DNA of 64,000 nt from Alphaproteobacteria bacterium (GTDB lineage Bacteria; Pseudomonadota; Alphaproteobacteria; Rhizobiales; Rhizobiaceae), in assembly GCA_024280375.1 (NCBI GenBank), contig JAJRQF010000028.1, positions 18,447 to 82,446 on the forward strand, written 5' to 3'. Every line of letters starts with the position of its first letter. Position 1 is the first letter of the stretch. This document shows positions 27,874 to 37,343 of this stretch, one piece after another. The translations under genes and the position numbers were made by a program. The notes under the pieces are model-generated. The model was not told the DNA's origin. It saw nothing but the letters and a program-made list of their open reading frames with translations, and did not search any database.

Positions 27874-28677
27874 CTAGCCGTCGGCTGCCTCAGCATCAGC
27901 TTCCGCCTGTTCCCGTTGACGCCGTTTTTTCTCAATATAACGGGCCGAAAGGATCGATAGCTCATAAAGCAATAATGTCGGAGTTGCCAGACCAAGCTGG
28001 CTGATCGGGTCAGGCGGGGTCAGCACAGCTGCTGCAATAAAGGCAAGCACGACGGCATATTTGCGCTTGGACTTCAAACCATCGGCCGTAACCAGACCCG
28101 CACGCGCCAAAAGCGTAATCACCACCGGCAGCTGAAAAACCAGACCAAAAGCAAAAATCAAGGTCATAATCAAACTTAGATATTCACTGACCTTCGGCAA
28201 CAGCTCAATCACCGCGCGGCCTTCGGTTGCCGTTTGCTGCATGGACAAAAAGAAGCCCATCGCTAACGGCATAATGAAAAAGAACACCAGACAGGCGCCG
28301 ATTATAAACAGCACCGGCGTTGCTATCAAAAATGGCAGAAACGCGCTCCGCTCATTTTTGTAAAGGCCGGGTGCCACAAACTTGTAAATCTGATTGGCAA
28401 TTACCGGGAACGAAATGAAGAGAGAGCCAAATAGGGCAATTCGAAGCTGCACAAAGAAAAATTCCTGCGGCGCGGTATAAATCAACGTCAGGTTTTGATT
28501 TTCACCGGCAGCCCGCTCATAGGGAATGACCAGTATATTGAAAATATCATTGGCGAATATGAAGCAGATGACAAAAAATATGGCAATCGCAATCACCGCC
28601 TTGATCAGCCGTTGGCGTAGCTCAACCAAATGCTCGACCAGAGGCGCAGAGGATTCCTGAATATCATCTTCACTCAT
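27874..28677 (-). CDS. tatC: Sec-independent protein translocase TatC
   Basis: 267-residue inner-membrane receptor of the twin-arginine export pathway. It shows the hallmark N-terminus LVEHLVELRQRLIKAVIAI with the conserved Glu, the AAPQEFF-like sequence TAPQEFFFVQLRIALFGSLF, six membrane helices and the family FELP-like block FQLPVVITLLARAGLV. Its ATG overlaps the tatB stop (ATGA). The C-terminus is a charged EKKRRQREQAEADAEAADG tail. Confidence 0.96.
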   Translation of the reverse strand: MSEDDIQESSAPLVEHLVELRQRLIKAVIAIAIFFVICFIFANDIFNILVIPYERAAGENQNLTLIYTAPQEFFFVQLRIALFGSLFISFPVIANQIYKFVAPGLYKNERSAFLPFLIATPVLFIIGACLVFFFIMPLAMGFFLSMQQTATEGRAVIELLPKVSEYLSLIMTLIFAFGLVFQLPVVITLLARAGLVTADGLKSKRKYAVVLAFIAAAVLTPPDPISQLGLATPTLLLYELSILSARYIEKKRRQREQAEADAEAADG

Positions 28678-29315
28678 GCGGATTTAGCCTTTTTCGGCGC
28701 AGTTTTACGCGGCTTGGCCTTTGCCGTTTTTGCGGGTGATTTAGCAGCTGGTTTTTTCGCTACAGTTTTTGCAGCAGGTTTCTTTGCAGTAGCCTTTTTG
28801 GCAGCGGTTTTTTTAGCGGCCGGCTTCGGCTTTTTTGCCTTTGCCGCTTTTTTGGTTTTGGCCTCTTCACGGGCCAATGCCGCCTCGACATCAACTTTTA
28901 CCGGTTCTGCAACTTCGATTATTTTTGATTGGTCAAATAGTGCATCCGGGTCAAAGCCTGAATAGTCCTCATCATCCACCTGCCCTGGATCATTTTCGCC
29001 ATCATCATCATTATTGGCAGCCGAATTAATATCTTTTTCGATATCACCAACCGCGTCTTTTAGCGGGTTAAGACTGTCTTTCACCTTGTTGAGCGGGTTC
29101 ATTGAACGGGCATCGTCGATGGTTTTCTTCACCCCATCCAGTTCAGCTTCCTTCAAGGCGTCATCAAACTGGCGTTGAAAATCGCCAGCCATTCCTCGAA
29201 CTTTCTTAACCGACTTGCCAACAGTGCGCAGCATTCCCGGCAGATCTTTGGGACCAACCACAATGATGGCGACAACCGCCACCACCAACATTTCTGTCCA
29301 ACCAATATCAAACAT
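28674..29315 (-). CDS. tatB: Sec-independent protein translocase TatB, long basic tail
   Basis: About 213 residues. The N-terminus MFDIGWTEMLVVAVVAIIVVGPKDLPGMLRTVGK is the TatB hinge (membrane helix, then the Gly-Pro turn and amphipathic helix). From about residue 150 to the end the protein is almost only Lys, Ala and Pro (AAKKTAAKKATAKKPAAK), like a histone H1 tail, and far longer than in E. coli TatB. The start at 29315 is chosen because the TatB motif starts there; the frame reaches 29372. tatC overlaps by four bases. Confidence 0.92.
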   Translation of the reverse strand: MFDIGWTEMLVVAVVAIIVVGPKDLPGMLRTVGKSVKKVRGMAGDFQRQFDDALKEAELDGVKKTIDDARSMNPLNKVKDSLNPLKDAVGDIEKDINSAANNDDDGENDPGQVDDEDYSGFDPDALFDQSKIIEVAEPVKVDVEAALAREEAKTKKAAKAKKPKPAAKKTAAKKATAKKPAAKTVAKKPAAKSPAKTAKAKPRKTAPKKAKSA

Positions 29316-29409
29316 GAATATTTTTCGAAAACGAGTGAAAACTAAGCACGGATCAACCTGATGCACATGCAATCAGCTTGCGCAGAACCTGCAAATTCAA
29401 CACAAAGCC

Positions 29410-29625
29410 TTAGCTGGCCTTGGATTTCTCTTTGCCAGCTTCAGCAACAGTTTCCGAAGGATTGTTCTCAATCGTGGACGCTGTATCTTCTTCTTTCAGA
29501 CCTTTTTTGAAAGAATTGATACCTTTTGCAACGTCACCCATGAGGTCAGAAATCTTGCCGCGCCCAAACAAAAGCACCACAACAACTGCCACAATTACGA
29601 TCTGCCATACGCCGATCTGTCCCAT
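29410..29625 (-). CDS. tatA: Sec-independent protein translocase TatA
   Basis: 71 residues: an N-terminal helix ([15 protein letters not shown]), the [24 protein letters not shown] hinge and amphipathic helix, and an acidic tail. It forms the variable-size Tat pore. First gene of tatA-tatB-tatC; the gap to the tatB start is about 95 bp. Confidence 0.95.
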   Translation of the reverse strand: MGQIGVWQIVIVAVVVVLLFGRGKISDLMGDVAKGINSFKKGLKEEDTASTIENNPSETVAEAGKEKSKAS

Positions 29626-29769
29626 ACTAATACTCCTGATTCTGATAAGGGCAATGTGCCCGTTTTTCTTACCCTATCCCATAAGCCTGCCCCACGGCAA
29701 CCAGCCTTTAGTGTGATACTTAATCACATTTACCGTGAGATTAAAGACGCTCACACAAAAACTTGTATT

Positions 29770-30912
29770 TTATTGCTGATAGAGCCGCATATTTTCAGGC
29801 TTTGCCGATACAAAAACATCGCGATGACCCGAAATTACCTGGGCCGCCAGATTGCCATGCCGCAGCCGCGCCCGCACCCGTTGATCAACGCCATCCAGCT
29901 GAAGTTCCACCTGATCCACCTCCCCAAGGTAGCGATAGGCCGTTACCCGAGCGCGGTGCCCCTCATCAGGACTATCAGAAATTTCAACGTCTGAAAGGCG
30001 AATGGATGAATAAATCAGATCACCGTTATTAAATTCACTTGCATCAGCAAACCCAAGCGGAGTGTGTAACTTGCCAGCCTTAACTGCCCCCTTAAACACA
30101 TTAAGTTCGGTGAAAAAGCTAGCCGAAAACAAGCTGTTGGGCTTTTGAAAAAGTGTGACACCATCACCTTCCTGCACCAGTTTTCCATCACGCAGCAAGG
30201 CGATCCGGTCTCCCATTCGCAAAGCTTCTTCTGGATCATGGGTCACCATAATGGCGGTAGCACGCGATTCCCGCAAAATTGTCAGTGTTTCATCGCGCAC
30301 GGATTCGCGCAATCGACTATCAAGGCCGGAAAACGGTTCGTCCATTAACAATACACCCGGTCGCGGTGCAAGTGCGCGGGCAAGGGCCACCCGTTGTTGC
30401 TCGCCGCCAGAAAGCGCATGCGGGTATTCATTGGCCAATTCCTCAAGGCCAACCCGGGTTAAAACCTGCAATGCCTGATGTTTAGCCTCTTTAGACGGCA
30501 ATTTATCCAGCCCGAACTTCACATTATCCAATATGCTCAAATGGGGAAACAGCGCATAATCCTGAAAAACCAGACCGATGCCCCGCGCTTCCGGTGGTAA
30601 AAATACCGAAGGGCCGGCAATTTCACGGTCATCAAACAAGACTTCGCCAGAACTTTGTTGCTCGATACCGGCAACAATACGCAGCAATGTGGTTTTGCCC
30701 GAACCCGATGGACCAAGCAGGCACATCATTTGCCCCGGTTCAATACTGAAAGAAATATTTTCCAAAACCGGCATACTACCATAGGAGTGGCAAATATTTT
30801 TCAATGACAATCGCGATGCGATCGACACTGCAGCCGTATTGCGCCTGCCCCAGCCGCGTTCTGCGCCAACGGGTTTGGATTGGTTTGAATTATCGGTTAC
30901 CGGTTTATTCAT
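29770..30912 (-). CDS. ABC transporter ATP-binding protein, FbpC-like, orphan
   Basis: 380-residue ABC ATPase of the iron/polyamine type. Walker A is GPSGSGKTT near residue 70, the Q-loop is FQDYALFPH near 115, the signature is LSGGEQQRVALARALAPRPG, Walker B is LLMDEPFSGLD, and a C-terminal regulatory TOBE-like domain starts near 290. The order FQDYALFPHLSILDNVKFGL is typical of the FbpC/PotA group. No permease or binding protein gene is next to it, so the substrate cannot be inferred from context. An N-terminal extension of about 30 residues precedes the ABC domain. Confidence 0.85.
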   Translation of the reverse strand: MNKPVTDNSNQSKPVGAERGWGRRNTAAVSIASRLSLKNICHSYGSMPVLENISFSIEPGQMMCLLGPSGSGKTTLLRIVAGIEQQSSGEVLFDDREIAGPSVFLPPEARGIGLVFQDYALFPHLSILDNVKFGLDKLPSKEAKHQALQVLTRVGLEELANEYPHALSGGEQQRVALARALAPRPGVLLMDEPFSGLDSRLRESVRDETLTILRESRATAIMVTHDPEEALRMGDRIALLRDGKLVQEGDGVTLFQKPNSLFSASFFTELNVFKGAVKAGKLHTPLGFADASEFNNGDLIYSSIRLSDVEISDSPDEGHRARVTAYRYLGEVDQVELQLDGVDQRVRARLRHGNLAAQVISGHRDVFVSAKPENMRLYQQ

Positions 30913-30951
30913 TCCGCCTATTTAGCGTTATAAGCAACAATTACCAGTCCC

Positions 30952-31233
30952 AGGTCGTATTTACATTCAGGTTTCGGTCGCAGCGCGAGTCTTTTTCTGT
31001 CCTGAAAAGGCGGAAAGCGAGCAGTGGTGCATCCCTCCACAAGCGATTTCTAACACATTCAGGGCTGAAAATGCCCGCGTCAGTGAGATATGAGGAAAAT
31101 TGCCCATAATTACGTCGAAAAACCTCGAAAGGGGAAAAACCTTGAAAGGGGTTGCCCTGCCAGCGATTTTTCTTCTGATTTGGAACAATTTTCCTTCATA
31201 CTGCGTTCCAAATCCTGAATGTAAACACGACCT
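30952..31233. repeat. 282-bp MITE-like element RE4
   Basis: The gap between the ABC gene and scpB holds no gene. Its two ends form inverted repeats: 30952-30977 matches the reverse complement of 31208-31233 at 23 of 26 positions, both beginning AGGTCGT. Inside are a tandem repeat of 17 bp (31118-31134 and 31135-31151, one mismatch) and a perfect subterminal inverted repeat GATTTGGAAC (31177-31186) / GTTCCAAATC (31205-31214). The right end overlaps the TAG stop of scpB. No transposase or target duplication was recognised. Confidence 0.65.
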
Positions 31234-31948
31234 AATCACCAGTTGGCGGCAACAGACCAAGTTCTTCGATGTCGTCCAGTGTAAAGGGATCTTCATCTTC
31301 GCCAAGCTCATCGCTGTCATCGGGCACTGGAACCGAGAAATTCACCGGTAGTTGTGATTGCAACAACCCCGCACCTTTCAATTCATCCAGACCGGGCAAA
31401 TCACGCAATTCTCCAAGGCCAAAATGATCAAGAAAATGGTCGGTCGATCCATAGGTAACAGGACGGCCGGGTGTTTTGCGCCTGCCCCGCATCCGTATCC
31501 AACCGGTTTCAAGCAGCACATCCAAAGTGCCCTTGGATGTCACAACTCCTCTGATTTCTTCAATCTCGGCCCGGGTAACCGGTTGATGGTAGGCGATAAT
31601 TGCCAGCATTTCCAAAGCCGCACGAGAAAGTCGGCGTTGTTCAACAGCTTCGCGTTGCAATATAAAGGCAAGGTCTTCGGCGGTTCGAAAAGCCCAATTA
31701 TTACCCGAACGTATGAGGTTTACGCCGCGCTGCGAATAGGTTTGCTGCAAACTTATCAATATTGCCGGCAAATCAGCATCATCAGGCAAGCGCTCGTTCA
31801 ATGATTTTTCAGACACCGGTTCGCTTGAGGCAAATATCATTGCCTCAACCATTCGCATTTGCGAATTAAGCTGCGTTTCAGCTCGCGCCTCATCACTTTT
31901 CACTAAATGGGGAAAAGGGACTACTTCTGCATCAATCGGTTCAGACAT
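31232..31948 (-). CDS. scpB: Segregation and condensation protein ScpB
   Basis: 238-residue condensin accessory protein with two winged-helix domains (from [19 protein letters not shown] near 31, and [25 protein letters not shown] near 110), followed by [20 protein letters not shown]. The acidic tail ends LGLLPPTGD. The ATG at 31948 overlaps the scpA 3' end by eight bases and starts the usual ScpB sequence; the frame runs open to 32098 inside scpA. The stop codon is formed at the edge of repeat RE4. Confidence 0.93.
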   Translation of the reverse strand: MSEPIDAEVVPFPHLVKSDEARAETQLNSQMRMVEAMIFASSEPVSEKSLNERLPDDADLPAILISLQQTYSQRGVNLIRSGNNWAFRTAEDLAFILQREAVEQRRLSRAALEMLAIIAYHQPVTRAEIEEIRGVVTSKGTLDVLLETGWIRMRGRRKTPGRPVTYGSTDHFLDHFGLGELRDLPGLDELKGAGLLQSQLPVNFSVPVPDDSDELGEDEDPFTLDDIEELGLLPPTGD

Positions 31949-32861
31949 GATTACCTGGCATCTCCTCAGTGCTCGACGGCACAACCTTCGGGGCAACTGC
32001 GCGTAAATATAACGGCTCAAATGCAGCACTTTGTTGAACTTCCAACTTGCCTTCGCGCACAAGCTCAAGGCTGGCGGCAAATGTGGAGGCCATGACACTG
32101 GTGCGCATGGATGGCTCGACCAGATATTCCATCAAAAAGCTGTCAATCGACGCCCAATCTTTCATTGTACCTATAAATTTAAACAACACATTGCGCGCAT
32201 CCTGCAACGACCACACTGCACGCCTTGCAATGCGCACTGTCGAATGCGATCGACGTTGGCGCTCGGCCGCATAGGCCGTGAGCAAATCATACAACGTCGC
32301 GTTAAACTCGCTGCGTTTTTCAACGATCACCGGCTCCGGCATACCGCGGGCAAAAACATCGCGGGTAAGCCGGTTTCGATTGACCAGCAAATTGGCCGCA
32401 TTGCGCATACCCTCAAGTCGCTGCAACCGGAACGCCAGTTGATTGGCCAATTCCTCACCACTTGGTTCGTCATCTTCTTCCATATCAGGAATAATCAAGC
32501 GGGATTTAAGATAGGCAAGCCATGCCGCCATCACCAGATAGTCGGCGGCCAACTCCAGGCGCAGTTTTCGCAATTCCTCGATAAATTCAAGATATTGCTC
32601 GGCCAGTGCCAATATAGAAATCTTGGTAAGATCAACCTTTTGCGTGCGGGCAAGAGTAAGCAGCAGATCAAGCGGCCCCTCAAACCCATCCACATCAATG
32701 GTAAATTGCGGGTCAGCCACCGCCCGGTCAACCGGTGCTGTGGCACTCCATAAATCGGTCTGCTCGCCAATATTGCTGTCAGCAACAGTGACCTCCTCAT
32801 CAATGCCATCACCAGCATCAACGACCTTAATTTCACTTGCCGGGTTCCTTACGGTTGCCAT
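31941..32861 (-). CDS. scpA: Segregation and condensation protein ScpA
   Basis: 306-residue kleisin that bridges SMC heads with ScpB. The N-terminal SMC-binding block [24 protein letters not shown] starts near residue 58, followed by [22 protein letters not shown] and a C-terminal winged helix. The first 45 residues are an extra acidic leader. Overlaps scpB; 30 bp downstream of nagZ. Confidence 0.94.
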   Translation of the reverse strand: MATVRNPASEIKVVDAGDGIDEEVTVADSNIGEQTDLWSATAPVDRAVADPQFTIDVDGFEGPLDLLLTLARTQKVDLTKISILALAEQYLEFIEELRKLRLELAADYLVMAAWLAYLKSRLIIPDMEEDDEPSGEELANQLAFRLQRLEGMRNAANLLVNRNRLTRDVFARGMPEPVIVEKRSEFNATLYDLLTAYAAERQRRSHSTVRIARRAVWSLQDARNVLFKFIGTMKDWASIDSFLMEYLVEPSMRTSVMASTFAASLELVREGKLEVQQSAAFEPLYLRAVAPKVVPSSTEEMPGNHV

Positions 32862-32890
32862 AATCGCTCTTTTGGCCTCGTTTTTGCTGG

Positions 32891-33907
32891 CTAACAGATC
32901 TCTGCAATCAAACCGGCGAACTCGGTTCTTAAAACCTGTTCGTCGCTTTCATCACTTTGACCAACGCCAATCATTGCCTTTTTTGCTCGGCTCAGAGCCT
33001 TGCCAGCCAATTCAGGCGAATTTGCTGCAACCAGCCGCATTTCATCCATTTTTCCATTGCAATGAAGCACAATATCGCAACCCGCACCAAACACTGCTTT
33101 GCTTCTTTGGCCACAATCCCCAGAAAGTGCATTCATCGAAACGTCATCACTCATCAACAGTCCGTCAAATCCAATTTTTTGGCGAATTATCTGGGAAATA
33201 AGGGTAGATGATGTGGTTGCGGGACTATTTGGATCAATATCTTGGTATACAATATGAGCGGTCATCGCCATTGATATGTCGCTAAGCGCCTTGAAGGGCA
33301 CAAAATCTGTTGCCTCAAGTTCTACCAAAGTTGCTTCCACAATCGGCAATTCCAGATGGCTGTCGAGGCGAGAACGCCCCTGCCCCGGCATATGTTTGAT
33401 GACCGGCATAACACCGCCGGAAAGCAGCCCATCACACGCGGCGCGGCCCAATTTGGTCACCATATTGGGGTCCTGCCCATAGGAGCGGTCACCAATTGCA
33501 TCGTGAGCACTCGGGATAAGAACATCGAGAACCGGCAGGCAATTAATGGTGACACCAAGTTTCAGCAGATCAAACGCCAATAATCGCGACAACAGCCATA
33601 CCGCGCGTTCGCCATTTTCAGGATTGGTGCGATAAATCTCGGCAAGCTTTCCTGCAGCTGGATATTTTGCCCAGTGTGGCGGCCTAAACCTTTGGACCCG
33701 CCCGCCTTCCTGATCAATCAGAATTGGCGCATCCGGGTTACCAACCGCATCACGCATTGAGGAACACAAATCGCTAACCTGCCCCGGATTGTCTATATTT
33801 CGCAAAAACAGAATAAACCCCCACGGACGTTCATCGCGATAAAACGCGATCTCATCCGCAGTGAGCGATAGCCCCAAACAACCGGCAGTAAATGCTTTTG
33901 TTCCCAT
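32891..33907 (-). CDS. nagZ: Beta-N-acetylhexosaminidase
   Basis: 338-residue cytosolic glycoside hydrolase family 3 enzyme that removes N-acetylglucosamine from muropeptides during peptidoglycan recycling. It shows FLRNIDNPGQ and LIDQEGGRVQRF near the N-terminus, the GH3 NagZ signature region KHMPGQGRSRLDSHLELP, and LLMSDDVSMNALSGD, which carries the nucleophile Asp. In the usual signature the Gln of PGQGR is His. Between the SPOR/GNAT genes and scpA, as in other Rhizobiales. Confidence 0.93.
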   Translation of the reverse strand: MGTKAFTAGCLGLSLTADEIAFYRDERPWGFILFLRNIDNPGQVSDLCSSMRDAVGNPDAPILIDQEGGRVQRFRPPHWAKYPAAGKLAEIYRTNPENGERAVWLLSRLLAFDLLKLGVTINCLPVLDVLIPSAHDAIGDRSYGQDPNMVTKLGRAACDGLLSGGVMPVIKHMPGQGRSRLDSHLELPIVEATLVELEATDFVPFKALSDISMAMTAHIVYQDIDPNSPATTSSTLISQIIRQKIGFDGLLMSDDVSMNALSGDCGQRSKAVFGAGCDIVLHCNGKMDEMRLVAANSPELAGKALSRAKKAMIGVGQSDESDEQVLRTEFAGLIAEIC

Positions 33908-33973
33908 GATTCGCGTAGTATAGCGGGTTTAGGCCGTTATCTCAGCAATAGATTGGGCAATCCTCATTATCCA

Positions 33974-34477
33974 TCATTCAAGATCTAAAAATGCTTTTGG
34001 ATAGATCAATCGGGAAGGCTGTGGCAGCACCTTGCCAAGTAAAATCGCCATGAAATGAGGTCCGGAATAATCACACTCATACGGTTCGGCATCTCCCAGC
34101 GAAAACCCGAATTTTGAATAATATTGTGGATTACCCAGCACAAATACAATTTCAAAACCATCAGCGCGCGCGCAATCCAGCGCCGCAAGAATAAGCGCTG
34201 ACCCGATGCCTTGGCGTTGAAATGATGACAAAACACTAACCGGCGCTAGCGCCAGTGCACGGTACGGTGCTTGAAGATTTGATAATACAATATGTCCGAC
34301 CAACAGGTGTTCGCCGTTTATGGTATCGGCTATCTCGGCAACCAGGGAATATGCTATATCTTCATTCTGCCGAAGATCATCAACCAATTGGGCCTCATCC
34401 GATTGCCCAAAGGCGTCGCTGATCAAGGAGCGAACACCGGCAATATCTTTCCGCTGTTCCGCTCGAATTGTGATCAT
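33974..34477 (-). CDS. GNAT family N-acetyltransferase
   Basis: 167 residues of the GNAT fold. The acetyl-CoA pyrophosphate loop is visible as SSFQRQGIGSALILAAL near residue 90, and FVLGNPQYYSKFGF, with the product-side strand, follows. It resembles YhbS-type acetyltransferases; the substrate is unknown. Its ATG follows directly after the SPOR gene TAA stop (TAAATG), so the two are probably co-translated. Confidence 0.85.
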   Translation of the reverse strand: MITIRAEQRKDIAGVRSLISDAFGQSDEAQLVDDLRQNEDIAYSLVAEIADTINGEHLLVGHIVLSNLQAPYRALALAPVSVLSSFQRQGIGSALILAALDCARADGFEIVFVLGNPQYYSKFGFSLGDAEPYECDYSGPHFMAILLGKVLPQPSRLIYPKAFLDLE

Positions 34478-37228
34478 TTAGCGTGTGACAAAGCAAGAAC
34501 CGCCGGCGGCCTTATAGCGAACGCACAGGTCAACCGCGGCTTTTCTCGTACCAACAGGCACGCGGACCCGGTAATAAATACCTTTGTCCTTGATATTGAA
34601 CCGACGGATATCAACACCCTTGCCACCAAGTATCCCGGTAAACCTTCGGCTTAACCGACCATAAGACGCCTGGGCAGCTTCAGCAGAACGTTGCGAAGAG
34701 ATTTGCATCACATAATCGCCGCTTGAGGCTGTGGCCAATTCTACAGGTTTGTTGGCAGGCTTACGAATAGGCCGACTAACCGGTTTGGCGGCCAGAACCG
34801 GAGTTGGTTTTTGAACCGGTTGAACGACCACTTTCTCGGGCACTTCTACTGCTATTGGTTTAACCACGATAGGCTTTACAATCGGTGCTTCTGCAGGTGG
34901 TTTTATTTGAAGAAGTTTATCGGCGCTACTATTGCCAGGTCTGATTGGAACAATTTTGATACTGCGCGCCAGCCCCCCAAACTTGTCTTCATTTGACGCT
35001 TTTTCAGGCGTCAAAGGGGCAACAGCCGGTGTGCCAATCACCGGGCTAACAATTTTTGGAACGGTCCCGGTAACAGCTGGTTCCACCGGTTGAACAAAGT
35101 TTCCAACCTTGTTGGTAGAAGCCACTCTAATCCGCTCTGCCTTGCTGGAAGGCAATATTGATGTGGCGGTCTGCTTTGCACTAACAATGGTGCCGTCTGG
35201 ACGAACAACAACAGTTCGCACCTTCCGGGGGCTGATAATCGCACGTGTGGGACGAACTTGTGGTTCGTTGTTCGGCGCAATTCGTGCATCAGATTTTTGG
35301 GCAACAGGAACAACCGGTATCGAGCCAGCAGCTGGTAAAGGCTCGACAACAGGCGGTTGCGTATCAGCACTAACAACTCTGATTGGAGCTTCCGCGCCGG
35401 AGACCAGCCTATCCTGACTGGTCTTGTCTTCAGATTTTCCGTTGACCTTCTCAAATACAATCTGGTCCTGATTTGGAACTTTTACCCCGCCCGGTTCCTT
35501 TGGCTTAACCTTCACAGGGTCGGTTGACGCAAGAATGGTTGGTACAGATGTTTTAACGCCGTCATCAGAGATATATTTCCATCCAAAAGCACCACCTGCA
35601 ACAATTACTGCGACACCCAGCACTCCGGCAGCAACGGCTGCTCCGCTGCGTTTTTGAGGAAGCGGTGCTGCAAATTCCGGCACTTCCGGTGCAGCGGAGA
35701 ATTGATCATCACCAATTTCAGGATTAAGTTCGGCAGCCAACTCCTGCTCAAAGGTCGAATAACCATCCATCGATTCTGGCATCGATTCTGGCATCGAACC
35801 TGGCATCGATTCTGGAAGCGGATACTGTTGCGCTGTATCAACAGCATTATAGGTCATTGATACAGGCGTTTCTTCGGCTGAATACAACTCAGTTTCTGCC
35901 GTTTCGAATGACACCTGCTCAGGTTCATTCTGAACTGCCTCTGGCTGAACTGCCTCTGGCTGAACTGCTTCTGGCTGAACTGCTTCTGGATTTATTATCG
36001 GAATAGCCGCAGTATTTGCCACAGATGAGGCGACGATATCTTCTAATTCACCCGCCAAATTACCAGACCAGCCAAGCTCACGATCAGCCTGCTCATCACT
36101 CTCGATAATATCATGAAGTGCATCATCCACCTGGTGATCAAACGGCGTGACCACCGGCGGCATGGTTACAGAACTATCCAATGTACCGAATGGTGCATTT
36201 TCTTCCACATTGTTCGGCGCTTGTGCCTCAATCTGCGGCGAGATGTCAGCCTCTGGCGCAGGCGTGTAGCCACCGCCATCCGCTATCGTTGGCTCTTGGA
36301 GGAAATCTTCAGAATCCCCGCTAATCGCCGCTTCAAATTCGGCAGCAAAATCTGCATCTGGCACAAATTCAGCTGCACCCACAACATCCGCGACCGGCGC
36401 CTCTGGCGCATGTGAAATTTCAGCCATCATAGCAGGCTCGAATGTCTCATAGGTAGCCGGTTCTACAAACGGCTCTGAAACAGGCTCGCTTGCAACCTCA
36501 CTCTGGGCGGCTTGTTCCGCTGCATAAACTTGCGCGTCAAATATAGCCTGCTCCATCGGAGGAATGGTAACATCTCGAGCGACGATCCCAGGTGCGACTT
36601 CAGGCTCACCCACAAATTCATCCCTTGGAGCGAACAAATTTTCTTCCAACCCCTGCTGATGCGCATCAAGCTCTTGAAGCAACTCATCTGCCATCGCAGA
36701 AGTATCAGATTGAGCTCCTACCGGCGCAGCAGACAATATGTCACTTAAATCCCCGACAGGCTGGCTATCAACAGCAGCGGGCACCGGCTCTGCAGAATAT
36801 TGAGTTGGTCCGGTGTTGAAAATCTGTTCAAATGTCGGTGGCTCACCCGCTACATGTTCAACGGGTTCGGGAGCATACGGCTCATCAAATGGCGTTTCAG
36901 ACTGAGGCGGCGGCGTAACTTGCTCGCGCACGCCAACATCAAGAGCATTGGTCAAACTATCTTCAAACTCACCAAAATTTTCATCATTATTCTGGCCTGT
37001 ATTGTCAATATTTTGAAAATCTTGAATCAATTCCGACTCAAGATCGAATTCTGGCACATCCCCAGATGACGCATTTGTTACTGTTGCACCATCTTCAATA
37101 CTGCCAACAAGGTTCGCCAATGCAGCGAGCGGATCATACTCGCCATTTTCCTGACTAACGGTTGAATTACCTATATAATTAGCACGTGTGATTGGGCTTA
37201 CACGTTCAGCACTGGACTCTTTTGCCAT
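34478..37228 (-). CDS. SPOR-domain cell-envelope protein
   Basis: About 916 residues. A long acidic, Pro/Glu/Ala-rich cytoplasmic part (to about 535) is followed by one membrane helix (AAVAAGVLGVAVIVAGGAFGW), a Pro/Val-rich periplasmic linker and a C-terminal SPOR domain (last 75 residues, from YVMQISSQRSAEAAQASYGRL). SPOR domains bind denuded glycan strands at the division septum, so a role in division or wall remodelling is likely. The cytoplasmic part holds short tandem repeats: QPEAV four times and a SMPE tetrapeptide array. The ATG at 37228 is preceded by GGAAAG. Between argS and nagZ, the usual place for this gene. Confidence 0.88.
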   Translation of the reverse strand: MAKESSAERVSPITRANYIGNSTVSQENGEYDPLAALANLVGSIEDGATVTNASSGDVPEFDLESELIQDFQNIDNTGQNNDENFGEFEDSLTNALDVGVREQVTPPPQSETPFDEPYAPEPVEHVAGEPPTFEQIFNTGPTQYSAEPVPAAVDSQPVGDLSDILSAAPVGAQSDTSAMADELLQELDAHQQGLEENLFAPRDEFVGEPEVAPGIVARDVTIPPMEQAIFDAQVYAAEQAAQSEVASEPVSEPFVEPATYETFEPAMMAEISHAPEAPVADVVGAAEFVPDADFAAEFEAAISGDSEDFLQEPTIADGGGYTPAPEADISPQIEAQAPNNVEENAPFGTLDSSVTMPPVVTPFDHQVDDALHDIIESDEQADRELGWSGNLAGELEDIVASSVANTAAIPIINPEAVQPEAVQPEAVQPEAVQNEPEQVSFETAETELYSAEETPVSMTYNAVDTAQQYPLPESMPGSMPESMPESMDGYSTFEQELAAELNPEIGDDQFSAAPEVPEFAAPLPQKRSGAAVAAGVLGVAVIVAGGAFGWKYISDDGVKTSVPTILASTDPVKVKPKEPGGVKVPNQDQIVFEKVNGKSEDKTSQDRLVSGAEAPIRVVSADTQPPVVEPLPAAGSIPVVPVAQKSDARIAPNNEPQVRPTRAIISPRKVRTVVVRPDGTIVSAKQTATSILPSSKAERIRVASTNKVGNFVQPVEPAVTGTVPKIVSPVIGTPAVAPLTPEKASNEDKFGGLARSIKIVPIRPGNSSADKLLQIKPPAEAPIVKPIVVKPIAVEVPEKVVVQPVQKPTPVLAAKPVSRPIRKPANKPVELATASSGDYVMQISSQRSAEAAQASYGRLSRRFTGILGGKGVDIRRFNIKDKGIYYRVRVPVGTRKAAVDLCVRYKAAGGSCFVTR
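35766..35993 (-). repeat. Short coding tandem repeats in the SPOR-protein gene
   Basis: Two arrays. A 12-bp unit (CATCGATTCTGG on the plus strand) is repeated about four to five times at 35766-35818 and encodes the SMPE/SMPG tetrapeptides. A 15-bp unit (GAACTGCCTCTGGCT) is repeated four times at about 35933-35993 and encodes AVQPE. Both keep the frame whatever the copy number. Confidence 0.75.
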
Positions 37229-37343
37229 TATCACTTTCCGCTGCAGTTCAGCCGTTCACTTATAGCCCGATTTTGTCCAAATAGGGTCCATTAATAAACG
37301 AATTCACCAACACTCTATAACGCAAATCATCGAATTGAAAGAT

